Of a stretch of DNA of 64,000 bases, positions 47,946-59,615 are shown one piece after another. The stretch spans positions 1 to 64,000 of the forward strand of contig VZSF01002040.1 in assembly GCA_013398295.1 (NCBI GenBank). Reading direction: 5' to 3'. This stretch comes from Chionis minor (lineage: Eukaryota; Chordata; Aves; Charadriiformes; Chionididae). Each line of letters starts with the position of its first letter. Position 1 is the first letter of the stretch. The translations under genes and the position numbers were made by a program. The notes under the pieces were generated by a model. The model ran no database searches and was not told the DNA's origin. It was given only the letters and a program-made list of their open reading frames with translations.

Positions 47946-48667
47946 TGTCATGGTTTGGGCCATATTGGCCCAAGCAGGCAGAGTGATAGATGTTCCCTCT
48001 CTCCTGCAGAGCAGACAGAGAAAAAAAGAGAGACCTAAGAGTTTTGAAGAAACTAAACTATTTTAATGAAATATAAAGAATAAAATAATAATAAGAAAAT
48101 AATGAAATATATACAAAACCATATCAAGCTCCCAGGATGACAATCACATCACCAGCAGGCACTGGGGAAGTCCCAGACTGGACTCACTGATGGACAGGAA
48201 CTGGATTCCAGATCTGGATCAGGAACACATGGATTGGGATCAAAGGCAGACAAACAGACGGAGTTCTCCTCGGATGCTGGCCATTGGAGAAAGAGAGCTG
48301 ACCCTTTGGTCCCTCAGCGTTTATACTGAGCATGAGGCAGATGGGATGGAATACCCTGTTTGTCAGTTTTGGGTCACTTTTCCTGTTTGCTCCTCCCTAC
48401 AGGTGCGACCCCCCTACGCTTTTCTGCTTCCGACCCTCCAACGGGACGAATAACAAAGTTGGTTGTCCTTGGTTGTTATAGCAATGGCGTATAAGCAAGA
48501 GCCTCTCTGCATACCATGCCTTGGCATCAGCTATGAACATGGGTCTTATTACTCTGAGAACGAAGTTGTCTGTGCAACATGCTGTTAATTTCAGCAGTTA
48601 GAAGAAACCTAGTTAGAAAGTTGAGTTACTGAACAAAATCGATCCTGTTTTACCTCAAACTAGGACA
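47946..48667 (-). mobile_element. Solo LTR of an avian endogenous retrovirus (family A), well preserved
   Basis: Both ends are intact: TGTCATGGTTTGG at 47946 and, at 48667, the reverse complement of the TGTCC start. The flanks are ACTGT (47941-47945) and ACTAT (48668-48672), a 5-bp target duplication with one mismatch. Long blocks match the nested LTR at 1646-3462 nearly base for base, such as the region around CCAGTCTGGGACTTCCCCAG. The TATA box reads TATAAAC (48319-48325) and the polyA signal is at 48062-48067. Length is 722 bp. The frame at 48190-48453 is antisense to the LTR and probably meaningless. Confidence 0.88.
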
Positions 48668-49170
48668 ACTATCTTCTAATTAACCCCCATTTCCAACAAT
48701 TTTCCTGGGTGATAGGATTCATATTCCGTACACATATGTGTGAAAGTCTCAGTGCCAGCAATTGGAGGAGAGGCCGTGGGTCACAAGCGCCTGTAGGTCT
48801 GGGTACCATCAGCTACATACAAAAGGCTGTGTATGCTTCTCTTGGGAACTTGAGTCCTGTGTGTATGCACATGTGTATGAGCAATTTACCAGCAAGCTTC
48901 AAGTCAGAGTAGTCAAAACGTAACTGGCTAGTAGGATAAGAGGTCTAGGAGCTAGCTTCCAGAGAGTGCTGGAAAGACTGGGGGCATGGGAGTCAGCTAA
49001 AGGGCAGACCACAGGTCTGGCCCAGCTGCAGGAGAGAGGGTGGGGGGACGGAGGTCATGGTGTTCATGTCAAAGGGACAGTGTGTGTAGGTTTGAGTACC
49101 AGAACTTGGGGGACTCCTGGTGTCAGCAATAGGAAAACCATTGCCATTTCATGGCAATGAAATGAACAAT
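48668..49170. repeat. GC-richer block, possibly a decayed minisatellite
   Basis: Similar words recur: GGTCTGGGTACCATCAGCTAC near 48797, GGTCTAGGAGCTAGCTTCC near 48942, GGTCTGGCCCAGCTGC near 49014, and GGTTTGAGTACCAGAACTTG near 49089. The steps are about 145, 72 and 75 bases, suggesting a period near 73. AGTCTCAGTGCCAGCAATTGG near 48746 resembles the last unit. The repeats are weak, so this may be another kind of repeat. Confidence 0.35.
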
Positions 49171-52000
49171 TGCATTATTCTACCATGATAATCAACAAGT
49201 AAAGTTTTTAAGATATTGTTTTTTCTCTACAGATCCTGACCACTAGTATACCAGAACAAAATAGTCAGAAATGTTATAAATTCCTCTTACCAGTAGTTTG
49301 TTGTGGGGTTTTTTTTCAATAGATATCATATAGTAAATGGCAAAATGTGTTACTTTAAAACAAGGTGTTGCTCTCCAGTATGCTTGTATTTCCTCTTCAT
49401 GTGAACATCCTCATCATTCTTGCCAGGATAATGTTCCAAAACATAAAGAAATAGAGGTGTTGGGATCAGGGCACAGTCTTTTCTTCCCATTAATGTCAGT
49501 CTTCCCTTTGAGATAATGTCCACAGAGGAGTTCCAGATTCAAGCTGAGAAGGCAAATCAGAAAGAAACTAGTGATTTTGATTGTCAGACAACGGAGGGTG
49601 GCATTTAGTGTTGCTTCTTCCTCTGTGGGTGAGACATACATATCCCAGTCTCTTCCTCTCCGGGTAAGCAGCCTAACAGAACTTATTTTGATAGTAAAAC
49701 AGAGAACCATACAAGGTAGGTAGCTACCAATGCACAGTACAATTGGGAGAACTCCAAAAGTCATTTTATATTGGCTACAGTTTTCATGAAACATTTTGTC
49801 CTTGCAAATTCTGCTACTTTAGCTGTAACTGACCAAGGGATTGAAGAGTTATTTAGAAGGAATAATACACAAAGAGACTGATTACATCTGATGTGTAATT
49901 CACTCCTGAAATGCAACAGATTATGGAGCCTTGCACATAGCAGTCCATGTGTTTGTTGTAAGAAGTTCATCCTATCATTCCTTCAGACTGTTAGCCCATG
50001 TTGCCAACTAGGGTCAGCAAACTTTAAGACATGTGATTTTCATCTGTAGCATTAAAGTATTTCAAAATATTATCTTGCTTTTCTTATTCATGATTGACTT
50101 GTTTTTTCTCTTTGTTTTCTTTGCACATAAGCTCAGTAATTTATTTTACTGGCCTATTCATTCCCTCAGATTTCTGGATCCTGGGTCACGTATGCAAGAT
50201 ATAACAGCTGCACAATGAAGAAGAAGCTGTATTATAAGGATTATTAGTATTTGAATTTCAAGGGGTAAACTGTTCTCGAAGTCAGAAGGAATTTTTGCCA
50301 TATTATGCACATGAATACTTCACATTTGCTCAAGTTTTCCTTATATAACAGACTTCAAGAATAGTTCTTACATAGGGGGATAAAGTATTAAAATGGCTAG
50401 TTTATTGAAGTTTTTTAATGTCTTTTTGTCATAAGACAACGCATTGTCCCTTAAACCATGATAGCGTAAAAATTTTTACATTGGAGATTTTTTTTACCAG
50501 AACTTTATCATCTGTAACGGTCACCTTTCATTAATTTTTTTCTTAAACTGTTTAAGTAGCAATGTATTATGGATTAAAGGTGAAATCTTAAATATGAAAT
50601 TTGTGACGTATTCAAACCACTGAAATGTCCTCAGAATTAGGGTACTGACCTTTTCAGTGTTTATAACTAAGTATTCACATGTGTAAAGTTACAGTAGATC
50701 AAAATTGTGGGGGAAGTTTCATAATTACTCTTCTTCTACGTATAAAAATACTAATTAAATAAGGATGCCTCTAGGAAGGGACGTTACTGCTTTTCTCATA
50801 ATCTGTATTGCTCAGTGAATCCTACTTCAGCCTCTTTGGAAGTCCACATGACTGCTAATGATAACCACAGGCAGTGAAACAACTTTCATCTGGTAGCATT
50901 AATCTTCTGTGCTTTGCAACACATTTGACCTATTGTCTTTACTAATACTTTAATGGAGGTATCATCATTAAATAGATACATAACAATTTTTAATCCTAAT
51001 GGTGTTGAGAATCAATAGAAAAATCTGATCTCAGAGTTGCATGGGGTTTTGAGACGATAATGTATTTCCAACACTGGTGAACACACAGATGCTGGAGTTT
51101 CTGAGGACTGGAATCACCTCACCCAATTCCATTTTTCTGGAATTTAGCCATGGCATTTCAGTCAGGTAGTTAGTTAACAGAACCAGGAGAATGAAAGAAG
51201 CTGGAAGAATAACTCACCTAGTGGTGTGACTGTTGCCATAGATTATAAAAGGAGCCTTATATGATTGGTGTATGTGAGGTATTCAACCTCTATATAGCCA
51301 AAGTTAAGTGAAATTAATTCCATCTTCATTTTTGACAAGATGTAAGGTGAGCTAAATTGCTGTGAAATAAGCCACTTGTCTTCTTACATCAGCGTGGCAA
51401 GAAAGCATCTTAGTCACGTTTTGTGCAATGTGCTTAAATGAGACAGTTTTTTCTCACTTTTTCCACCACTCCCATAACCAGATTGCTACATTCTTAGTAT
51501 ATAAGAAATTTCTCATTTTTTCTATAATTTAAAAAGATATACAATACTGCTGACATAATTTTATATGCTGAATGTTTTCCTTATGAACAAAAGTTTGAAT
51601 GTCTTTTCATCATCACTGAAAAATACAGACATCTTAGCCTTAATATTAATTATTTTATTTCTTGCAAAGAACACAGTAGTAGATGAGAATTATTAAATTT
51701 GAAAGTTCCACCTTCTACTTAAGAAATTAGCCATGTATTGAAGAAATTTGCAATCATGATTATTGCCTTTACTTTGAGAAAGATGATGTAATACATTCCA
51801 ACCACATTTACAATCAGCTGTTCAAAGGTTCTCTAGAGATTGACACTTTTCTTTTGAAGTTGATGGACATGCAAATTGATTGGAGATTATACTGACTATA
51901 TCTTAACCCACCTCAGATAGGCCAGTTACAGCATATTAGATTTCTAAAAAAAAGTTCTAAAAGGAGGCATTTAATCTCACACAGTCTGTAACAGACTGTA
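49171..52000. other. Unassigned AT-rich sequence, with one notable minus-strand frame
   Basis: No confident gene. It contains the 126-residue frame at 49794-49414 (separate entry). Otherwise I see no landmarks. Confidence 0.45.
49414..49794 (-). pseudogene. Possible chemosensory GPCR remnant (T2R/V1R-like C-terminal half), weak
   Basis: This 126-residue minus-strand frame has two hydrophobic segments. One is near residues 13-36 (GVLPIVLCIGSYLPCMVLCF). The other is near residues 73-88 (TSFFLICLLSLNLELL), preceded by SPTEEEATLNATLRCL. In bitter taste (T2R) and V1R receptors, TM5 is followed by a polar loop and a TM6 that starts in a similar way (a proline, then an EA/AT stretch, then SFxL). 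A PNTSISLCFG segment near the end loosely recalls the TM7 end. I could not find convincing TM1-4 upstream; only KVAEFA at about 49810, in another frame, recalls the end of TM3. Chance resemblance is quite possible. Confidence 0.18.
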
Positions 52001-52980
52001 TACTTTGTTGTTATGCTAAAGGGAAATCATATGGACTGGATAACAGACACAATGTGTGCTGCAAGCCTACAGTTTGTGGAGAAGGAAAGCCAGAGAACTG
52101 CTGCAGAGAAGAGCAGAGTGTCAGTATGCCACGGTCCAGTACACTCTCACCAGGTTCTTTCAGATGTTCCACATGTGGAGTGTTTACTTATTTGAAGGTT
52201 TTTGAAGTTACATGAGATTTTGATTTAGCAGAGAAATGCAGTGATGCTACAAGCTACACTTGCAGAGTGCAGCACTGGGCATATATAGTTGAATGGCAAT
52301 ACAAACTTGATATTCCCTGCCTGTCTGTATAATATGGCCAATGTCACAGTACTGGGTGTCCCCATTTGCTAGGAAGGAAGGCATAGGTTCAAACCAGCTC
52401 AAGCCCACTGCTCCCCTCAAAGTTCTTTCTGTTGGTTGGCTCTCATAGTCTATGTTGGGATTACTCACAGATGCACTTTCCCCTTACGTGTTGGTCTGTC
52501 TGACTAAGGAAGACATTTTTACTTTTTTAACTCAGAGAAAAGCAGTTACACAGTTGCTTGATTCACTCAGCCAATATAACTGGTTGATTTGCTCAACTGG
52601 CCTAGCCAAGGAATCTAATCAATTGCTATATCTGTTTAGGTAGATCAAAGGCCACACTACAGTCCCCTTTTTGTTGAGATAACTTCAGCTTTCTCTGCAG
52701 TAGTTGTGGCCAGTTGCTCCCTACAACCCTCCCTGAGCTTCATGTACATATTACCCTTCCCCATCTCTTCCACTGCTCATTGTTTGGTCCCACGGGCCCA
52801 CAGCATCAAGCAGCCAGGACTGAGAACACTTCCAAATAAACATTGGGGACCTCTTGGGACCACACAGAGTTTCCTGAAAAGCACAGAACCACTGAACTGC
52901 CTGGCAGCAACAACCTCTTTGTAAAGATAGAGGGAGATTTGTTTTTAAATACATCCTACTTCCACCCAGTGTCATCCATA
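52001..52980. other. Unassigned sequence with somewhat higher GC
   Basis: No gene recognised. It is richer in GC than its flanks, especially 52100-52160, 52330-52440 and 52690-52920. Short frames on both strands (for example 52468-52247 minus and 52706-52924 plus) show no known motif. It may be an old LTR or retroposed copy that I cannot name. Confidence 0.35.
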
Positions 52981-54605
52981 TATTTTTAATTTTGACTATT
53001 TAAAAAGTGAAATAAACTTGCATATATTCTAATAGACATCTTCCCATCTGCACACCACCACCAGGTTTAAAAGCTTTTAGTCTTCTGTGAGGAGATGAAC
53101 ATAAAGAAACTAATGTGATCCCCTGAAAATTCTGATTTATTATTATTATTTATTTGTGTTTGACATGAACGTGGGATGTACTGTACTTTCAGTGTTTAAT
53201 AAGGGTTGGTTAACTATGTGGAATTAATTAGGAATTTGGATCAATTTCTTCCTTCTATTATTCAAAATATAGATATATCCTTTCCCCACCAGTTCATTTG
53301 AATGCATGTATATAGTAATATATGCATTCATATGTATATTCATGTACGTAAGTATACATATGTATATTCATATGCATAAGATAACATGTATAATTAATAG
53401 CTATTTTCACCTTCAGAAATAGTGGTGTCAATGAATAATCAATATAAAATAGTTAAAACATGACTTAACATCTATTTTCATAACATATAGCAAAATGAAA
53501 TGGCATAATACTTATGCATTATATAACCTGTCAATGTCTTGGCTTTCCTGATGAAATTATTATTAAGCTTTTTATATGCTTTTGCAGTTCAAGTATCAGA
53601 ACTGCAATATGAACTGAAAATACTTTCTTTAGTCTAACATTTGATTTCTTTATCCAATAGCTTCAGGGATAATCCAAGACTATTTTATTGATAAACACTC
53701 TATGAACATCTGGCCCATTAATTCCTTCTCTTTTTGTTATAGATAAGTCATGAAAAAAATACTTACCTGAGTAAAATTGAGTGAAAATCACCACTAACTT
53801 AGTCATGTGTAATCCTAACTATATTGAGATATGAACCTGGTAGTAATATAGGCCTAGAAGCTTTGATATCAGCTTTTTTTTCTATCTGACTTACATTTTT
53901 GCTGTTCCTTTTACTGTCTGTTTCCAAACACAACTGCTTAAACTGCCTCATTATTAAACTAGAATTTCTAAATAGGAAAATAGGAAGTTTCAGTTAACAA
54001 ATTTACATTGGTAAAAGTACTTACATGTTATAAAGAAAGACTAAAGTATAAAATCAAGTTAAATAACATGCTAAATTCTGAATTGTACAGAAAAAAAAAA
54101 AACACAACAAAACCATTATACCCCTTTACTTGTGATTATGAACAAAATGCCATAAAAAAGCATTGTTTAGCTAACAGAACTTTTTCATCACAAATTTTAA
54201 AGAAAAGTTTCGAAACAATTCTAATAGACATAATACAAAATTCTAGGGTTTTTTTAACAAGATACAAGCCCAAACAAGGGAACTGTTTTATAGCTTTGAT
54301 TCCTTTTATGCCAATAAAACTGTGGTTCGCATAACCATACAGGCGTACCAAAGTTATTTGTATTTATTCATTTGTCATGGAAAGGAGTTTTCTTAGGTCT
54401 CATTTGTAATAATAAAAGCTAGCTATCAATGCCACAGTGTGAATGCGCCATCTTTATTATCTCAGTAAGTGGTTACAATGTTTCTTCACATCTATTATTC
54501 TGGATTATTTTTATCACTGAAATATTAAAAGTAAATATATTTGTAAATGTATTTAATATATTGTAAACGTATTTAATAACTTTCCCTCTTGGAGGGAAAG
54601 AGAAG
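52981..54605. other. Unassigned AT-rich sequence
   Basis: No gene recognised. It has a TTA-rich stretch near 53135-53155, the AT-rich imperfect repeat at 53295-53395 (separate entry), and an A run near 54090. Confidence 0.45.
53295..53395. repeat. Imperfect ATATGTATATTCAT repeat, alternating purine/pyrimidine
   Basis: ATATGTATATTCAT occurs twice (near 53330 and 53359), with the related words ATGCATTCATATG and CATATGCATAAG around it. Many of these words are self-complementary (CATATG, TATACATATGTATA), so the region could form hairpins. Confidence 0.7.
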
Positions 54606-54985
54606 GGAAGAGAAGGCTCCGGGGAGACCTGATAGCAGCCTTTCAGTATCTGAAGGGAGCCTACAGGAGAGCTGGAAAGGGACTCTTTGTCAGGAAGTCT
54701 AGTGATAGGACAAGGGGTAATGGTTTTAAATTGGAAGAGGAGAGATTTAGATTAGATATTAGGAAGAAGTTCTTTACTGCGAGGGTGGTGAGGCACTGGA
54801 ACAGGTTACCCAGGGAAGTTGTGGAGGCCCCATCCCTGGAGGTGTTTAAGGCCAGGCTGGATGGGGCTTTGAGCAACCTGCTCTAGTGAGAGGTGTCCCT
54901 GCCCGTGGCATGGGGGTTGGAACTTGATGATCTTTAAGGTCCCTTCCAACTCTAACCATTCTATGATTCTATGATTCTATGATTT
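54606..54985 (+). mobile_element. CR1 LINE 3' fragment, little diverged
   Basis: GGGAAGAGAAGGCTCCGGGG, GACAAGGGGTAATGG, TTAGATTAGATATTAGGAAG, GGTTACCCAGGGAAGTTGTGG, GGCCAGGCTGGATGGG and CCCTTCCAACTCTAACC are all present. The end has three ATTCTATG-type octamers. It is closer to the usual avian CR1 sequence than the other copies here, so it is probably younger. Confidence 0.94.
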
Positions 54986-55700
54986 AGATTTTTAGTCAAT
55001 GTAATTAGAGATATAATGGATTTTCCACCCACAAATGCTGGTAATTAAACTTTTGGGCGTAAGAAGCAAGATCAAAGCAAAATATCTGGGTATCTGGAAA
55101 GCCATTAGGCAAAGTTTAGGTACCTGAATGTAAGAGACCTGTTATATGAAACTTCCCTAAGTATATATTCCTTACTTACCTTTTCTTTCCTGTTGTTCTT
55201 GTTGTTGTTCAGGGGTTTGGGGAGTTTTTGGTTTGTTTATTTGCTTTTTTTAATGACAGAAAAGTATACTAGCTGCCTGAAGTTCGTTAATCTCATTTGT
55301 AAAGCACCACAGGTAGTTGACCATTTTAGATGCTAAGGTGGCCATTTCATATCTATGCCCATTTGAATTTAACAAATCAGGAAGAATCACATATAATTCT
55401 GTTGAGGTTTGTCACAGATGAAGCTAGAGACAGAAATTCTATGCAAGCCTTATTCTCTGGATGAGTTTCTTGAAGTGAAAAGCTATCAACATTTTGCACC
55501 TTTAATTATATTTTTAATAGTGTATATTTGTAGTAAGTTTCTTCTACACCATCTACATCCAGCTGCAGGACATGTGGAAATAGATCACTGTAGTTGTCGA
55601 GCCGTATAGCAAAAGACCATTTTCATTGTTGATTTGTTGGGGGTATTTTTGAGGAGAACTTTTGAGAGTATCTATTCAAGAAGCTGATGGCATCAGTTGT
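54986..55700. other. Unassigned AT-rich sequence
   Basis: No gene recognised. There is a T/G-rich patch near 55190-55250 (GTTGTTCTTGTTGTTGTTC). Confidence 0.45.
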
Positions 55701-55915
55701 AGAATCATAGAATCATCTAGATTGGAAGGAACCTTTAAGATCATCATTTCTAATCATCAACCTAACTGCCAAAACCCAACATTAATCCTTGTCGATAAGC
55801 ACCATGTCTACCTGTCTTTTAAATAACTCCAGGAATGGCAATTCCACTTCCCTGGGCAGCCTGTTCCAATGTTTGACAACCTCCTAGATGCTGAGATTGT
55901 CAGGAACACAAAGGT
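55701..55915 (-). mobile_element. CR1 LINE 3' fragment
   Basis: The minus-strand CR1 3' end is at 55701 (AGAATCATAGAATCATCTAG), then TTGGAAGGAACCTTTAAGATC and CCAACTGCC-like sequence, CTTTTAAATAACTCCAGG and TCCCTGGGCAGCCTGTTCCAATG. The 5' limit near 55915 is approximate. Confidence 0.9.
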
Positions 55916-58845
55916 ACTAGTATACAGTTTCTGCCAAAGTTAAGTCTATAAACAATTACAGCAAAACTTGCCAAACTGTCAGGCTGCTTCTATTTTTTTT
56001 GCACCTTTTTTCAGGCAAGACATAGACAGATACCCTGCTGATATTAAATGACAAAAAGTGCTCTAGCTAGTAGCATCTTTAAGGAGATCCTCAAAAGCCA
56101 AAAGGGGAAAAGATGACTGTTATTAGAAAACTTTTCATGGATACCCAAAATATAAAACTCAGAAAGAGTGGATTTAAGTTATTGTGGCCCTTAGGCCTGA
56201 GGAAGACAGTGAACTGGCCAGTACATTTGCTTAGAGATTCTTGCAAGAATTTAGAACAGGTTATTTTAAGAATGTTTCAAAGCAAGTATTCCCAGTGAGG
56301 AAAAAAATTAGACCTTTTTATATCTTCTCACAGGTCCTGTAAGCGGTTTCTAGCATTGACTATATATAGGAATTAACAAGCAGAAGTCGGTGAAGAGTTT
56401 TATTTACTGGAGTTTTATCCAAGCATAAACTGTCAGTTGGAAAAGTGTTTTGCTTGACATTTTGAACAATGTGAATTTTCCTTGCTTTGACAGTATAATT
56501 CTCAGTAATACCGAAGCTGGAGTAGGTGTCTTGGCAACAAAACCAACTCTTTAACAAACTCAGTGATCGTTTCCCTAAAGGCTTTGTTCATGTGGCAGTA
56601 CATTTCAGTATTTAAAGCATCAGTATCTTGTTCCTTGTCTGTCATACATGTTTATATCTGACATCTAGTTTGAAAAAAACAGCAGGCAGAGAGAAACCTC
56701 ACAGTAAATTCATATGCTATGAGATTTAATTTATAAATTATTATATATATTATGTATTAATTTATTAAGCACCATGAGACCACACTGGAGGGAACCCTTG
56801 AGTATTCCCAGAATTTGAACAACACCCCTGTAAGACAGAAGTCTGAGTAAAGCTAGTTAGTACTAGCTGAAGAAAGCAATCTTGAATTCATACATTTGCA
56901 GCAAGGATGCACATTCTGTTTGAACTACATTTTTGCTTGTTTGGTTGCTGTAACAGCTACCAAACTATAAAAATAAAAACTAGAAGTATTTTGAAGTTGA
57001 ACACTATTGCAGATCTGGCTTCCAGTGTTGTTAATTATTCTATTGGCAAATATTGTTCAAACATCTGCAGTTATAGAAATTCTGTAAAATTACCAGTATC
57101 AGAGATCAAACATTTTGCAGTGTCTTAGAATCAGGATGCAACTAGGAAACCATTTCAGGCACTGGTCTCAAAACTTTTCTCAAGATACAAAGGGCAAGCA
57201 TGTGTTAAGATGTTATGTGCCATTTGACAGTGTGAAACATGGACAACCTTTGATACTTCAAATAAAAAAAAAAAAATTAATTTTATAGAAACCCTTCTAA
57301 GACTTATTTTATTTTGGCAGCACTGGACCAGGATCAAATGCTGAACCACTGAGTGAAGGAAAGAGGAAACACTCATTCCAAACACAAACATGATGAATCT
57401 CAGCAATGTGAGCACAGAAAATTGCAACTTCTGCAATTACAACTTCTACTGACAAGATTCACACTGCACACACTTATGAATCAGATAGAAAATGAATTAA
57501 TCAGACCTTTCCAAATCATGGTGAAAGGTTATAAAGTTATAACTGTAAATTTATGAATTTTCATTGTCTTCTGTATATGGCATTTCAATTCCTTGGGAAT
57601 CTGAGCAGCTAGGCAGGTTCAGAGCAGATCTCTTTGCTTGATTTCAGTATATTGCTTAAGATGTGCTTCTATTGACTTCTCAGTTCTTGCATTATAGAAC
57701 CAAAAGAAAATGGAAGGAAATATCCTACTTAAGTTATTCTGCTATCTTGTGATTCAGGAAGAAAGGAAAATTATTAGCTCTCTCCCCCTTATTTCAGTAA
57801 TATTTCTGAGTTTTATATTGTTTATATGCAGCTTCAAATAACATATATAAAATATTTACAGAGAAAAAAATCTGGAAGTTGCACAGGGATGGAAAGACCT
57901 TAGTATGGGAAATAATGTTAAGAGACAAAAAGGGTTGAAAGAGAAAAAAATGTAGAGGGATTAGCTGATTATTGTTGTTAAAGAGTAAATTTAATTTAAA
58001 CAGAAGGGTGTGGTTTCAGCTAATTTTTAAAAGAGCTGGGCATACAAAAATCAGAAGTGGCTATGAGATTTTATACATCATCCACAGAAAAAATACAGAA
58101 ACTTGTTATACATTGAAGAAAAAATTTTGAAGATTTGTAGATCGCATGCATTAATTCTCTAGTACAATGTTATGAGAAAACTAAATTCCTGTTTGTCAGC
58201 ATATCCTTTACTACTCTTTAAAACATGTTGACATTAATTATTGTTTAATACTCATGACTACAGAGTTTCTTCTACATAGAACAAGCTTTTGAAGGGTGCT
58301 AGGAAATTACAACTTAGTCAATATTTAGAGTATATAACTCTTACCAAAATGAAGCTCAAATAACGTGGGTTGGATTCTGTCAAGGTTTTCACAGGTCTAA
58401 ATTTTCCTTGAGAAATCAAGATTGGATTGTTCCTTTTGCTACATATGTATATTTTTAGAAAGTACATTTCTAAGTGATCCTTAAATACTATTTCAGAAAG
58501 GACTGGTTGAGTTGGTTCAAGAACATTGTCAGGAGCTGATGTTTTCTTTCATAGATTATTTTGTTATATACATAAGTAACTCTTGATCTTAGCTTACTCA
58601 GAATTTTATAAGAACAAGAGAAAAACAGAACTATGTCCCATCAGTTAATGGGAAGATACTGGATTTCAGCTAATCATATATGTGCATTTAATTACAAAAT
58701 ACATTTGGGCACTAGCTTTAAATATATTTACACTTAAGCCAGAAGTCTGAACATGTTGAAATCTGACATTTTTCTGCTTTAGTAAAGGGGAAAGCAAATT
58801 CACTGATTGCTCACAAGTACACATAGTTCCAAAACTCTTGTTAAG
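55916..58845. other. Unassigned AT-rich sequence
   Basis: No gene recognised. There are A runs near 57260 and TA-rich words near 56740. No reading frame exceeds 93 residues. Confidence 0.45.
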
Positions 58846-59615
58846 TATCCTGGTTTGAGGTAGAACAGAACCAATTTTCTTTTCAGTAATTGTACTTTTC
58901 AGTTAAGCTTCTTCTAACTAACTGTACTGAATGAAATCAATGGTTTATTTTTCAGACAGCGTCTCCTTCTGGCAGATAACATCTGAAGTTTATAGTTAAC
59001 ACCAAGGACTGCTATGCAGAGACGCTCCTGATTATACTTGTTGCTATAATAAACAAGGCCAGACAACTTTGTTATTTGTCCCTTTGGAGGGTTAGAAGCA
59101 GAAAAGCATAGAGGTGTTGCACCTGCAGGGAGGAGTAGACAGGACAAGTGACCCAAAACTGACTGACAGGGTATTCCATCTCATCTGTATCATGCTCCAT
59201 ATAAAAGCTGAGGGGTCAGCTTTTCAGTTTTCAATGGCTTTCAATGGTTGGCATCTGACAAGGACTCTGTTCGTCCGCCTTTGATCCCGATCCACATTTT
59301 CCTGAATCCAGTTCCAGAATGCAGTTCCTGTTCATCACTGAGTCCAGTCTGGGACTTTCATGGTGCCTGCTGGTGATGTCATCCTGCTAGCTCGATACTG
59401 GTTTTGTGTATACTGTATAGATTTCATTATTTTCTTATTAATATTTTTATCTTTTCTTTTTATTATTAATATTTAATTAAAGTAGTTTAGTTTCTTGTCA
59501 ACCCATAAGTCTCTGTCTCTCTTATTCTCTCTCCCTTCTCTTTTGGGAAGGGAGAGAAAAGTTAGAGAGAACATCTGTTGTTCGTTTAGTGGCCAACCTA
59601 GCCTAAACAATGACA
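58846..59615 (+). mobile_element. Solo LTR of an avian endogenous retrovirus (family A), more diverged
   Basis: It begins TATCCTGGTTTGAGGTAGAA (the expected initial TG reads TA) and ends GCCTAAACAATGACA at 59615. Both flanks read TAAG (58842-58845 and 59616-59619), a possible short target duplication. The interior follows the other two family A LTRs: AACTTTGTTATTTGTCCC, GACCCAAAACTGACTGACAGG, TATA box TATAAAA at 59200-59206, CCAGTCTGGGACTTTC, and polyA signal ATTAAA at 59476-59481. Length is 770 bp. It has more differences and small indels than the other two, so it is probably an older insertion. Confidence 0.85.
59200..59206 (+). promoter_or_regulatory. LTR TATA box
   Basis: TATAAAA in CATGCTCCATATAAAAGCTG, at the same place as in the other family A LTRs. 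Confidence 0.55.

Noticed and set aside
48190..48453. 87-residue plus-strand frame
   Set aside because: It is antisense to the family A LTR at 47946-48667.
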